From NCBI RefSeq assembly GCF_001625305.1, contig NW_017804020.1, positions 7,687,255-7,751,254 of the forward strand: a stretch of DNA of 64,000 nucleotides. The letters are read 5' to 3'. Each line of letters starts with the position of its first letter. Position 1 is the first letter of the stretch. Under the pieces are notes generated by a model. That model did no database searches. It was given only the letters and a program-made list of their open reading frames with translations, and was not told the DNA's origin. The DNA comes from Branchiostoma belcheri (Eukaryota > Chordata > Leptocardii > Amphioxiformes > Branchiostomatidae). The translations under genes and the position numbers were made by a program. Shown here in pieces: positions 21,359 to 36,300 of this stretch.

Positions 21359-24300
21359 GTGAGGCTATATTTTACCATAATAAAATGTCAATTCGTTTGT
21401 TGATTTTTGACCCGGCTCTTTGAACGTTATTTTTTTTCTAGCCCAGGGCTATACTTTTTTCTGCTGAACTTTCATAAAAAAAGTAACGTGTTTTTCTTTC
21501 AAACACAGGGAGATCGACTTAAAGAGTGGGAGTATTATCGAGATGGAAGCCAAGAGAACGACCATCACAAACGTTAAGGTTTGTTTTTGTTTATTTTTTA
21601 TGTGCAAATAGGATACGTGACTTACCACCTACCACACGCCGTCTGTTTAATATGTTTTCACATCAATTATTTTTACAGTAGGGACTGTTGTGTTACAGCC
21701 CTACTCTACTCTCTTTATTGTTGTAGTGATAGAGTTGTGTACTAAAGAAGTACAGCTGCCATATGATGATACGAAGCATGCTGTACCACATACGGAAGTG
21801 GTGTGATGGGGGTTAGATTCCATGACTCATGTCCCTAACCATCCCCTGGGACTTTCTACAGCACAGGTACACATGGAATAATTATTCAGGGCTCGAAATT
21901 CATTTTTGGGAATAGGTGCACTGGTGCACCCAACCTAAAAATTTAGGTGCACAGAAAATGTTTTGGGTGCACCATATAAAAAAAAACAACCTAATTACAG
22001 ATCTTACTGCTCCTCCTCTGAGCTTGAATCTGAAATGGGAGCTAACTTAAAATCTTAAACAAGTACTACAACAAAGGTTTTATGATTTTTGTGACACTTA
22101 GACGCAAAGAATATCCTGTATACTATTATACATTTGATATGTACAAAAATACGTACAAAAACCGGTGCACCCACAGAAAAAATTGGCTGCACTAAGGTGC
22201 ACATGCACCCATGCAGTATTTCAAGCCCTGGTTATTGAAAGTTTATTGCAAATACATGCCAAGAACTAACTGCAGGTACAAACAACATGTATGAAAAAAG
22301 GAAATACAATGGCATGAGAGACTACGTCTAACATTATACTACGTCCTACAACATACATGGTACTAGTTTTGCTGGGTTTGACTTCTTCTTTTGAGGCAGT
22401 GGAAGATGAAATTACCCTCTTCTTCTATAATTATCATGATTAGCAACACAAAGGGGTTACTTCTTTGAGAGCAAAGGTGCGAGAAGACAACAACACAGCT
22501 CTAATGACGGTGAATTTTGAGCTCCCAAATTACAATGATTTGCAAGAGATTGGGTCAGGTTTTTTTTTGGTTGTTAATAATAATATATCTCCTGTCAAAA
22601 TTAGCAGGACAAGGAAAATTTATTGAGCCCATAAACAACAGGAATGAAAGAAAGAATCAAAGGAGAGTAAAAAGTTAATTAAAGGAAATGCAAACTTGTA
22701 CTAGTATTCAGTCTGGTTTTGACGACCTATTGTTTCTTATCTTCTATATCTTTTACTTTAAGGATTTGTCAACTATTGTGTGACTGTGTATGGACATTTG
22801 TATAACGTATGGATATTTAAAGGTCTGTTCCAGAAAAAAAATTAGATATCAGTGGCCCTAAATATCACAGACACAACTGTCACTTGGTTATTAACTTTTA
22901 TCAAGGAGATTTAAGTGTAGAACAACTACTGCCTTGGTTCTCTGTCTAAATCTTTGAGACATACTTTTTTTTTTACTACTTGACTTACCCTGGTTCCAAA
23001 AAACTTTGACAAAGAAACATTTGCAGGGCTCGAGATCCTTTTTCTGCATTTTTTTTCCAAGGCCACACCAATTTTATTTCTTGGTTAACGGATTTTTCTA
23101 GAAAAATAATGGAGCGAGCGGGCGAAAAAAAAAACAGGTCTAGGCATCCTATTATGGCCCAAAATGGTATGATAGGAGCCATGAAGTCAACACACCAGGC
23201 TGGTTCAAAATTTAAACAATGGATTTTGAACTTTTAATGATACCATTGCATTGAAAGATGGAATAACTGTAACAACTAGGATGAAAAGGACTGTTTTCAA
23301 CTGTTCAGGGCAAAATATGAGCATTTTGCAGTTGATTCTGAATTATTATTTTTATTTGCAAATGAGAAAAAAATGAAGCGGGCGAATCTGTTAACCAAGA
23401 AATTAAATTGGTGTGGCCTAATCCAATTTTAACGTCATTTCCCCCTGAAATGGGGGTTAGACGTGCTTGCATCAAGTGCAAGTCTTTTTTTTTTGGAGCA
23501 AGATTTTTACGGCTGGATGCTAACATTGTAACAGGTAACATTGAAAATTACTTGCACGCTAAAAACTGTTCAGAAACCATTGTCAATTTTTTGCACCGAA
23601 GGTTACACAGGTACCGAAACATAAAAAATGTAATGAAAAAATCTGATGTTTATATATACATTATTGTGATGTTTGACTTCTTTCACATGAAAGCTCATAG
23701 AGATTGTGCCAATGTGGTACTAGTAACTGTATACATTTCTTTCATCCTCATAATGAGGTCATTTACATATGCATTTTCCACTGTTGCCATAATCCATTGT
23801 ACAATTCTTGCACACTGTGTCCTGAACAATGAAACTTTATTTGCAAAATCATGCCCGAAGGCTAATTGCTTTTACAATCAAGTATAATACTCATTGCAAT
23901 ACAGTAACAGGAGACAGGTAACAATCTGTCTGGAAAAACTTCTATTTCTACTACTTAGCTATTATGGGGTTCGACTTCTTCTTTGAAGGCAGTGGATAAT
24001 GAAGTCCCACATTCTGCATAATTAGTGGGTTTTGTGATCTTAGTAGAAATGCAGTCTTTTGGTGATCTTCTAAATGACGAAATGATGGAGAGATTGTTGT
24101 AACTGTCTGAAATAATCTGTTTCTTTCGGTCTCATAGTGAGGACACTGGCTAACAAAATGTATTTCATTTTCCACTGCATTCATTGTACAATATTTACAT
24201 AATCTCTCGTGCACAGGTAACAATAACATCACCGTGTTTGCCTGTAGTCATAATGTTTACATATGAATAGGAGGCACACTTGACACAAGACTGGTAAAAG

Positions 24301-27300
24301 CTGTATCTAATTCTAATGCCTGTGCCATTGTCCCAATGAATTAATGATAGAGGTCTGAGAGCTTGATCAATATTTGAATGGTCTGGTGCTAATCCCTAGT
24401 TTGCTCAGGACTCTGGTTAAAACAGATAATCAGATCAGTGGAAGACATGGCTGTCTTAACAAAGTGTTCTATAGGTAATTGTAGGAATGTAGGTTATAGT
24501 ATTCTTCATAAATTGTATTAATAAAGCCATTTAGTAATTTCAGGGCAGAAAAACTGAATTTTCTAAGACAATTCCCTGGTTAATTTTTCTTAATCGAATG
24601 AATAAAAGACCTTTTTTGTATGTTTATACTCTAACAATCTAAGTACAGGTCATGAATACACAGGGAAAAAGAATACAGCAATAACTTACTTAAACTATAC
24701 ATAGAGTTCTACTAACTTGATTTCATTAATGTGGTAAGTTGAATGACTAGTAAACCCTGTCCCATAGCATACTGATATCTTTTTTTTTATATACAGTCAA
24801 ACCTGTACTAGCGGTCACCTTTGTATAGTGGTCACTCGGCCATAGCGGTCAGTTTTTGCCGGTCCCTTGAATTTTTCCCATTGACGTAAGCATTAAGAAT
24901 CGTGTCTATAGCGGTCACTGTTCAACGCGGTCAGCGGTCACCCCATTCCGGTCCCGCCGGCATGTCAACACCGCCGATAGCGGTCGCGGCTGGCCGTAAC
25001 CCGCTAAGCACCACGGCCGTAACACCACCCCACCTCGGGCTACGACCGTTATGAGCCTTGTGATAATTTTCCGATCGCTACATTACTAAAATGTGAACTG
25101 AAAATTAGACTCCATATGTGTATGAAATAAAGGAAAACTGACTTTTGACACGAAGTTTCTGCGGTCGCGGGTGTCTTTGATATCTGCGTTTTCCCCAACA
25201 CCAGTGCCGTGCGTGCCGCATGGCGAAGATTACGGCAAATTATCTTTACAAAAAAACTTAAGAATATCCATATTTGGTTTCTCGATTCCTTGAAATGCGT
25301 AGATATGTGCATAGCTTCCGTTTTTCATGGGCATAATTAAAGAAATTTGGCTCGAAAATGCGTTTCGTATTTTTCCAAGATGGCGCATGTTAGCTGCAGA
25401 GGGAGGTCAATTGGGGTCATCGGAAGACTCCACTGTTATGGAGGTAGATACACCGAGTTTTATTTAACTTCATTAGCGTCAAATGACGTAATTACATTAT
25501 GAAAACATTTGAAATACATTACTACAATTAATTTTAGATGTAAATTTAACACTGTAGTGGATATTTTAGAAAAGATATAAGTCTGAAAGGAGAAAATTTT
25601 CTGTTGACTACCACATTGGCATAATGGTAGAGGCAGACAACCCACGCGGGGAGAAACCCAAGCCGTAAACAAAGGAGAGTTTTCGCTAAGTTTTCATGTT
25701 CAAAAACGACCAAAAACGGAAAGTAACTGGCAACTGACGAACAATTATTTTGCTGTTAACTAAACAGACAGCATCTTGGTACAAATTAACTTATTTTCGT
25801 GGTTGGAATTCGCTGTGGCGTATGTCGGTCGCGCGAAGCAAGTGTTCACCAAAGAACAAAAACATGGCGATGTCGTTCTCTTCCACTTTTCGACTAACAA
25901 CAACAACTACTAGTAATGTGGCGATTGCGGAGAAACGATGGCGAAAGTGGAAAGACGGACGCCAAACTTATTCCAAAAGGTGGAAGTGATTCGACTGGCA
26001 GAGAGAGTGAGAAGAAACCGTGGAAAGCTGAGCTTAGATTAAATGATTTTGCAGTCGATAGAAATTTGTTTGGAGTTGAAAGTTTGTTGCTTGATTTGCC
26101 TTCTTTTCTTTAGCCACATGTAGTACTAGTATGTACACAAGAACAGTAAAGGACAACCAGTGATTTTGTATGTTTTAAATTATGTGAATGGTTTCATTGT
26201 CCCAGAATAGATTAACTGAATATGTTGAGTGTATGTATCTTTGATGTCAAGTTAATGTTTCCATGCAATATTTCTGTATTTCTTTTTTTTTTTCAAGCAA
26301 GTACAAAATAAAGTACAACTAAAGCAAAAGAACAACAAATTATTGAACTAACACATGCACATATAAAAGGGGTTTACCTTTGCAAATGTATGTATTCATA
26401 TGTTTCAGAATAAAGACATCACTGTTGGTACTCAAAGCATGTGTCCCTTTTTTTTTTGGGGGGGGGGGTCAACTAACCAGCTGTTTCTCTATAGTGGTCA
26501 CCTGGCCATAGTGGTCAAATTTGGCCAGTCCCTTGAGTGACCACTATAGGCAGGTTTGACTGTATATATAAAGTGTGATGTTGTTGAAGGAATGCTTGTT
26601 TCCTGTAGTAGGCTGGTTTTAGCCATTTATTGGTGGTACCGTGGTACCAAAAAAAAGACACCTGACATAGCTTAATTGTTTTTGTGTTATTTCAAAGACT
26701 TCAAGATACCCCACAAATGCAATGGAACAATCCAGAGAAGTCATTTTCGCAAGAGCAAGTCAATTAATCGTTAACTGTTCCCCCCATCCAGAAGTTAACA
26801 TCTGTGTCCATAATATCACCAGGGTCCATAATATCACCACCTTTAGAAAGAGTGTGCTTAAAGATATTTTTACTGCAACATACCCTAGGTATGTACATTT
26901 GATGTGTGAAGGAGTGAATACCATAAGTATGTTGCAGTAAAAATATAATTTCTCAAGGTGGCGATATTATGGACCCTGGTGATATTATGGACACGGATGT
27001 TACCACACCACCCCGATATTTATCGTTTAACCGTTGGATCCCCCCATGTAGACCTTTTTCAGTGCACCACCAGATATCGATCCTCCCCAGGCCCCCTGTG
27101 GCTCAGTAGAGAAGATTTATGATGAAGAGAACTGGACCAAGGCCATGTTGCGTAACCTAACAGTTCATATGATTCTATATAGGTCTGCATTAATCCATCA
27201 TTGGGGGCTAGTGGATGAAAGTGTCAGTAACATTCTTGCCATTAGCATTAAGGAATGGATGCAGAACATGCCTGTAGCCAGGATTTTGAATGGGGGGAGG

Positions 27301-30300
27301 GGGGGTTCCCACTGCTTGAGGGGACCTCGAGCGCTGTAGGCGCGAGGTTCCTTGGGGGGTCTGGGGGCATGCTTCCCCGGGAAATTTTGAAAAAACGAAC
27401 CTTCTAAATTGGCATTTCGTGCGTTTTTGAGAGGATTTCCAAGAAAAAATCAGAGATACATTTTTATTCAATGACAAAGGGAGCAGTTTTTTCTACGATT
27501 ACAGTCCATCTTTTCAAGAAAAATCTTGGACCTTTACATAAAAAGTGGACCAAAAAGTGGACCTTTGCATAAAAAGTGGACCAAAAAGTGGACCTTTGAA
27601 CCTTGTGGGGGGGGTTCTTCTGAACCCCCTGAACCCCCCCTGGCTACGGGCATGCAGAATCTGTCATACCGTTACGATAAAGGCTAGCTTGTACATAGTG
27701 ATACTGGAATATACACATGTACATGCACATGTAGGTACAAATCAACATGACCTTAGGTCCTAAGTAGAAAGGGTGGAGAGTTTAGGTACATGTATGATTA
27801 CTGAAGGAAAACATACTGTTTTTTGCTTGCTCTTTTTCTTCTTCTTCTTCTCCAAACAAATCAGGTCAATGACCTGAACCAGACGTCTGTCACCATCATG
27901 TTGCAATTTTATAGCAGGAGGGATTTAGACTCCTGTCTGACCATATTATATATTATGAATGTGTTTGAGTAAGAATTGATGTTAACAGAGCAGACCAGAT
28001 GAGAAGGTAAACATTATGAGTTTGTTTTGCAAATGTTACCTTTTCTAGTTTGTTATGGTACAGAATGGGTGGGGGGGGGCAGCAGTAGTATTCACGAGTT
28101 GCACATTCCCAGGATCCTTTGCGCACAGGGTGGGGAAAGGTCGCGATAAACCACGTGACTCATCCTCGGCTCTGGTCGGAAGAAGTCGGAAGTATTCGCG
28201 AGCGCTCGGAAATTTAAAAAATGGCTGCCACCACTGCCGGCGGCGGGAGGCACGTAGTTTTTCACGGCGTTCGTAGGGCAAAGCGGCATCGAATTTTTGC
28301 TCCATGACTATCGGTATGGGATAGGATAGGGTTGATTCAACATACTACGTGAAAATATGACAAAAAGACAGACTTTTGAAATTGAATGCTCCCTGCCTAC
28401 TATCGGCACCGATAGTAGGCTGGGAGCATTCTGACTTCTTCCGACCAGAGCCGAGGATGAGTCACGTGGTTTACCGCGACCTTTCCCCACCCTGTGCGCA
28501 AAGGATCCTGGGAATGTGCAACTTGTGAATGATAGAACACCTGGGGGCAATCACTGAGACAGACCTGACCAGGGGTCAACCAGGAAAGCTGAAGCTAATG
28601 GTTTTGGACTTTGATCATTGCCAAGCTTGGAATGACTAGAACATGGTCATTTTATCATGTCTGGAAGCCAGCCAGAGATTTTTTTGTCATCTCAATTTTG
28701 CTTTTTTGACGTAAGGCCACAGCAAGTAATTTATATGGATGATATCAGCGCGCGCATTAATTTTTGCCTGATTTTGGAAATAAAAAACAAGAAATTTTGT
28801 TGCCTTCTGACAGTGGTCAACATGCCGAAAATGGGCAAAGATCCATGCCAGAAGGTGGATGGCAGATAACTATGTGAGAGATCGAGACAAGAAAAGGCTC
28901 TGATTTAATGTTTTGTTTCTTACTTTGATGCAGTGATATGTGATGCTGGCTGTGTATATGTGATGTTCCTACTGAATCAAAACCATTTGTACAATGATTA
29001 AGTCAAAATTTCAAATTGTAGGAACCTTGTTTTTTTCGGCCTGCCTTGTTTTTTTTTTTGCCCGCTCACATTAGATTTGGAGTCTGTGGAGAATGTCATC
29101 CATAAAATTTACATGCTGTGGCCTAATATCATGTCAAGTGCCTCTTGAGGCATGACAATTTTGAAATCTTGAACCAACTGAAACGCTATTTCATGCATTT
29201 TGAGGTACAACTTTTGTTGGGGGACTAAGCTTAGTTTAATAAGTGAGCACTTTTTATGTTTTTACGACGCAAAATTTTGTCAAATGACGAAATTGCAGAC
29301 GCTGACTAGGGAGGCAGGCTGGCTTCCCAGCATGCCGTGCAGGTTTAGAGACAGGTATCAGGACAGTAAAATATTCATGAGCTCAGAGCAGCATTTGTTT
29401 GACCTTCTACTATCAATTTGACATTTGGTCAATTTCACCAGAAGTTTTAGTTTACTTGTGTATGCACCATAAATTCATGACACCATGTTACGTGTACAAT
29501 TTGTCTGAGTTTCTCGTTCTCAACGCAATTGGAGGAACTATGAATTTTTTTCCCGAACTTGAATATATCCAATGCAATGTCAGGGTGGTGTAACAAAAAA
29601 TATTCTGGTAGAGGAAACCTGTCTGAATGAAGTGATATTGAGATTTTAAGCCATTTCGTAGTTCATTTCATCATTTCATACTTGAAGTATTTAAAATAGC
29701 CCCTAAACAAGCTACATGAGGTGTCTGTTAATTTTTGGTTACTGCCAAAAAAAAGACTGTGTCTGTGTGAGAAAGTGTTAGAGTATCCTTTAGTGGGGTA
29801 TCCTACATTTGTAGGTCTGAAATTACCATGAAGTGTTATCAGGATACCCCCATGTAGACCCTCACATTTGGCCCCACCCCTGCTAGTCAAAATGGGATCC
29901 TTCCTAGGGCTGGAAAAATAGTATCGGTCCGGTCCGAAAAAACCGAAACGTTGGTGGAGACCGGAACAAAAATTCATACTTGATCACTATACACAAGGAG
30001 GCCTGCCAGGAAAATGAACATCCAGCATTAAAATAAAGAGATTTACCTATTAGAAGTAGTTTCTGTCTCTGAGAACTAGTGAGAAGTGAGATAGGAAACC
30101 TAGTTATATCATCCATGGTTATATTGAAAGATACAGGACAAATTGTCAACACTTTATTCATGTTTCTGTCATTATTGAAGAATTTCAGTAGAACATGTGA
30201 CGCGCGTGAATTTTCAGGTACAGGTACAGGTCCGGACCTGGACCTAAACCTCTGTACCTGTACCTGTACTTGTACCTGATGTTACGAAAAGGTACGCAGC

Positions 30301-33300
30301 CCTAATCCTTCCTTTGTTGGACTTGGCTTCTGCACAGTAAAACAGAGTTTCCTGATGTTGTGGTTTGGCAGGACAGAGAGTGTTTAGTTCTGCCCTATAC
30401 GTGATGCACTTTGCGAGGTGTCTGTGTAATCCCCTTGCGGCTTACCTGTGTATATTTGAACATGACCTTTAGTGGTCCTCTGCGTTAAATCAACACGGCC
30501 GCGCAGGCATCACCAAGGTTACGGAGGATAATAGAGCACCTCAGCACCACTTGTCTCTGGGGAATTGACAGTGTGGCATTGAGCGCCCCAGCAGGTGTCC
30601 AAACATCATCATTTACCAAAGTTGAACAATCTGAAAATCACACACTTTTATTCAACATCACAAACGCAAGAACAACGAAAGACTAAGATAAACTGGAAAG
30701 GGTACAGAACCAAGCTGCAAGATTCTGCACGAACAACTATCAAAGGGGTGCTAGTGTAACAGAAATGAAAAGAAACCTAAAGTGGGGGTCGCTGGAAGAC
30801 AGACGTAGAATGTCCAGACTGTGCATGATGTACAAAAATGACTAATAAACTGGTGGACGTACCAACCACTAAGTATCTGATACCAGCCCAGAAAAGAACG
30901 AGAAACAGTCATGCCTTCAAATATCAATCAGAGTTATCAACCAAGAAGTGAGGTATTCAAAAACTTGTATTTCCCCAGAACTATCGTAGACTGGAACTCA
31001 TTGCCACCAAGCGCAGTTGGGGCATCATCACTAGAAAGCTTTAAACAACTTCTGCAATTAAATGTGCAAAGATTGAGTGTAACAAGTCGTTCGGTGTGAT
31101 ATAGCTAGCTGCCGCTGCGCCGCGTGCCTGCGAAGCTGGTGTGTTACGCCAAAGGGCGGTTATACCGGCTATACCGATACAGATACACAAAGAATGAGTT
31201 ACATGATTGTGTTTTTAAGTGGAGGAAATGCAAGACTTCAGATAAAGTAGGACCTGTAATACCTTGTAAAAGTTAACGGCTTGTTTTATAGATTGCACTC
31301 AATGTTTTTTAGCATCAGGGATTGATCTTTAATCAAGAGAAACTTAAATGATAAATTTGAAAGGCAGACATTTGCTTGTTAGCAAATGCAGCAGATGGCT
31401 TCACCACATCCCTTGTACCAAAAATGGACATACAGCCCTGTCCAATACTTGAGTTTAAAAAAAAATGCCTCCCCTCGAGCTCTTTAAGAGTGAATTCTTC
31501 TAGTGACCCCACCTTACTAATGTTATGGTCTGGTTAAAAACACTTCCATGCATACAAAGTCACTTCTTCACAATCACCAAGTCAAAAATTGAATTCTAGA
31601 GAAATACAAATTCCCCCTATTAAGAACATACAAAAATATTTCCACACAAAATATAGTACTTGTCTGATCACCCCTGTTCAAAATTGAATTTGGAATTAGT
31701 TGGAAGAATTATATCATGAAAGTTCATCTGTGTTGGTAGTTACATGTGTGCCTATGTACATGTATTAATTGCAGCTATATAAAAACTGCAATATGATTAT
31801 GCCTCACTTTTACATAGGACCCCCATGATCATAGGGAACAATGTCAACAAAAGGTCAATGACCTTACATGTACCTACCACACTACTACATGTATCTGCAG
31901 CTAATTTGGTTTACAGATTTTAAAATTTGGTTAGAAAATAGCCAAGTATATAAAAATGTAGGTTATGTGACACCGATGTACAACCCAAGACACTCCCTTT
32001 TCCTGGCCAATACTTGTAAAAAAACAAGGTATTTGTTCCTATTATAAGTAATATGTAGCACCATGCTCAGCTAATGTCACCCTTTCTAGGGGGCCCGCAA
32101 GCCCTTTTCCGTAGAGCGTAATCAGCCGTTTTAATTCTACGTAGAGCGTAGACGGACTGCTCTTATATATATAATATTTTTGCGTAGAGCGTATTCGGCG
32201 TTTTAATTCTACGTAATGCGTTGTAGCCACTTGGAATTTATCGTAAAGCGTAATCGAGAGGTTTCCAAATTCAGCGTACAGCGTTGTCGGGACCTCCCCC
32301 CCCTTGCAGGCCCTCCTTCTAGTTTGTACTTTTGTTGTGTTGACCGACTGTATTTTGTATTCACAGATGGTGGAAGGTGCAGAAGGAGACCATGGCAGAG
32401 AGAGACAGAAGCACTTCTACTACGACTATTCCTATTGGTCGGCAAAAAGCAGTGACCCACATTTTGCTTCACAAGAACAGGTGAGTGCACCAATCAGGAC
32501 AAAGGTCACAAGGTGAAGACAGAAAGACTTCATTTTGCTCTCTGAACCCCCACTATTTTCGATAAGTGTGGTGGGTTCTTTTTTTCTCTCCTTAGGCCAC
32601 ACCAATTTAATTTCTTGGTTAACGGATTCGCCCGCTTCATTTTTTTCTGATATGAAAATAAAAATAAAAATTCAGAATCAACTGCAAAATGCTCATATTT
32701 TGCCCTGAACAGTTGAAAACAGTCCTTTTCTTCCTAGTTGTTACAGTTATTCCATCTTTCAATGCAATGGTATCATTAAAAGTTCAAAATTCATTGTTTA
32801 AATTTTGAACCGGCCTGGTGTGTTGACTTCATGGCTCCTATCGTACCATTTTGGGCCATAACAGGATGCCTAGGCCTGTTTTTATTTTATTTTTTTTTCG
32901 CCCGCACGCTCCATTATTTTTGTAGAAAAATTCGTTAACCAAGAAATTAAATTGGTGTGGCCTTATGATACTTTAAAGTTTAAGCAGAATTCAGGAGCTG
33001 TTCCTGTGCTGAAGTTTATCAAGAACCCATCCAAGCTATGGCAGCAACATTTCACTATGAAGACCATCTAGAAACCTCCCCATAAAATGATATATAGCAA
33101 AGATACATGCTTAGAGTTGATGATGTTAACATGCCAGACATGGTTATAATACAAACGATATGCGCTGTACTATAAGATGTCAGCAAAGGTAGGCCAGGAT
33201 GCATAATTTACTCCAGATGTCTCCACTATTGCAGCCATCGCAACCAATCATAGCCCAAAATTCTCTTGACGACATCTCGTAGCCAGGTGAATAACCGCAG

Positions 33301-36300
33301 TCCCGTGTGTCCTACAGGTCAATATTAGCATCCTGGCTCCTTGACACACCAACACAAGCCTTACCTTCATGATCACCTTGTTCAGTGTTGTTTCTCCACA
33401 CAAGCCCTTCAAATCGTGACTGGCTTGATTGTGTAACAAAAACCTGACTAGTAGCATCCTTTTAAGGATGCACCAATTTAATTTCTTGGTTAACGGATAC
33501 GCCCGCTTCATTTTTCTCTGATTTGCAAATGAAAAAAATCAGAATCAACTGCAAAATGCTCATATTTTGCCCTGAACAGTTGAAAATAGTCCGTTTCTGT
33601 TACAGTTATTCCATCTTTCAATGCAATGGTATCATTAAAAGTTCAAAATTCATTGTTTAAATTTCGAACAAGCCTGGTGTGTTTACTTCATGGCTCCTAT
33701 CGTACTATTTTGGGCCATAATATTAAAAGGATGCCTTAAGGCCTGTTTTTCTTTTTCTTTTTTTTCTCGCCCGCCCGCTCCATTATTTTTCTAGAAAAAT
33801 CTGTTAACCAAGAAATAAAATTGGTGTGGCCCAAGTTCTATTAGAAAAAAAGTGAGAAAAGGAAAGGAATCTCGGATGTCAACTTAATCTTCGTGGATGT
33901 GTATTTTTGCCAAGCCAGGAAACCTGGACCCTGGGGTTGGGAGGCAGCCAATAGGGTTGTTTTTGCAGTGTTGTTTGAATCCCTGTCTTATCTTCTACTC
34001 TATCTTACTTGTTCTGCACCAGATGAGGTGTAAGAGGTCACTTCCTCCCCAGATAAATATGATGACTATGTGAGAATCAGGCCCTTTGATAGAGGCTGGA
34101 GCCTGTCCAGAGCAGCCCTGTCCTGATGACACACTAGTGCTCGGTTACACCTGTGATGTATGGATGTTGGAAGGGATCCTAAGGCCTAGGGAAAAAATGT
34201 TGTTACCTTCGCCAAGAAGGTTATGTTTTCAATAGCGTTTGTCTGTGTGTTTGTGTGTGGTTTAGCAAGATAACTCGAGAAGCAGTAGATGGATTGGAAT
34301 GTAGGTCTTCATGAGACCTAGAAATGATTAGATTTTGGGCCCCCTGGCAGCTTTCCTAGGTACTGCAGCAGAACTTCCGGTTTTGATATCTCGTGATCTG
34401 GACATGCTAGGGTCACGAAGTTTGGATGGCAGATAGCTCTTGGGATAGGGAAGAAGTGACATGAGTTTGGGTCCCCTAGCTGCTTCTTCTGGAACTGCAG
34501 GATCATTTGTTGAAAAATTTTCGAAGGAGGATAACTCAAGAACTTGTTGTTTTTCCTGTTCCTCGACCGACCCTCAAAAAACCTGACGACCCTAGACTTT
34601 TTTTGGGGTGGACCCCTGGAAGGGATGTAATTTTTTGAGCTGATCGACCTTTTCTAGCTCCATGATCTGACACCTGAGTGATTGTACAATTGGTTTTCTA
34701 ACATCGACATTGAAAATAAAAGTGTCCTCAGGCCACACCAATTTAATTTCTTGGTTAACGGATTCTTCTAGAAAAATAATGGAGCGGGCGGGCGAAAAAC
34801 AAAAAAAAACAAAAACAGGCCTAGGCATCCTATTATGGCCCACAATGGTACGATAGGAGCCATGAAGTCAACACACCAGGCTGGTTCAAAATTTAAACAA
34901 TGAATTTTGACCTTTTAATGATACCACTGCATTGAAAGATGGAATAACTGTAACAACTAGGATGAAAAGGACTGTTTTCAACTGTTCAGGGCAAAATATG
35001 AGCATTTTGCAGTTGATTCTGAATTTTAATTTTTATTTGCAAATCAGAAAAAAATGAATCGGGCGAATCCGTTAACCAAGAAATTAAATTGGTGTGGCCT
35101 TACCTAAACTACAAAATTGGCAGATTCTTTGCTCTAGAGGAGTGCTGTTATGCCTTCCTGATTCGATTTCCAATTATGTTACAAGATGGCCAATGACATG
35201 GCTCCTACAATATGGCCAATGACATGTCTCCTTTCAACTTCCTTCAGGTACACAAAGACCTAGGTGAGGATGTGCTGGAGAATGCCTTTGAAGGTTACAA
35301 CGCCTGCATCTTTGCTTACGGACAGACGGGTTCAGGGAAGTCCTACACCATGATGGGAGATCAGAACACACCGGTGAGTAGGAACATTACATGATGATGA
35401 ACTTTATTTGAAACAACAAAAGCACATCGACTTTAATAAGGTATTTAACTACATGTAGACATACACAGACAGATACGTGGGTACAACAAAATTGACCTAA
35501 TATACAAGACAATAGATGAATCAACTTATGCTACTTGTTCTAAGGTCTAAACATTCTTTGATATATTTACCTATTTGTACACAGTAAGTAAGTGAGTAAG
35601 GGTTATTACCTTCAAGAATGAAATTGAAGTTATCTATACCATGAAATGTAACAAATTCCTTTTAGCAGGCAGAAAGACATTAAACAATATCCTGAATGTT
35701 TAGTATAAATGTGAAAAAATGAAAAATCTGAGTACATATATTTAATATTGCTCATGGTACCTGATGCATAGATCTGATGGAAAACTATGTTGTTTTGTTT
35801 GTCTTCTACAGAATCAACAAGGCCTTACACCCAGGATTTGTGAGGTAACAGTTCTTTACTTTACTTCACTTGCTAACTATCATTGTAAGGCCATGTTGAT
35901 TTGATTATATGGATGACATCCTCCGGGAACCCCAAAATTGATGCGCGCGTGCGAATAAAAAAAAATTTTGCAAAAAAAAAAGTTGTTTTCAGTATGAAAT
36001 CCACGTGGTCATGAGGGTTGAACAAATGGGACGGAATATGGTTTGGCGAATAATCTAGTCTTCAAGTTCATTTCTTTACAATTTCGTCTTTTTTCGTTTG
36101 ATTTTGGCATTCTACGACATTGGTATGGTTGTTTTGTAACTTACGGTATATTCTTGCTCATTTTGCAACTGTTTTGTACGATTTACAGTATGGTTGTTAA
36201 AACTTTTTTTTTTAAAATGCGCGCGCGGATGTCATCCATATAATCAAATCAAGATGGCCTAACAAGAAATCAGAAATTTCAGAAATGTGCAATTCTCAGC

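Noticed and set aside
25605-25670. tRNA-like GGCATAATGGTAGAGG segment in the pogo-like element
   Set aside because: A box A-like word only; no box B at the right distance.
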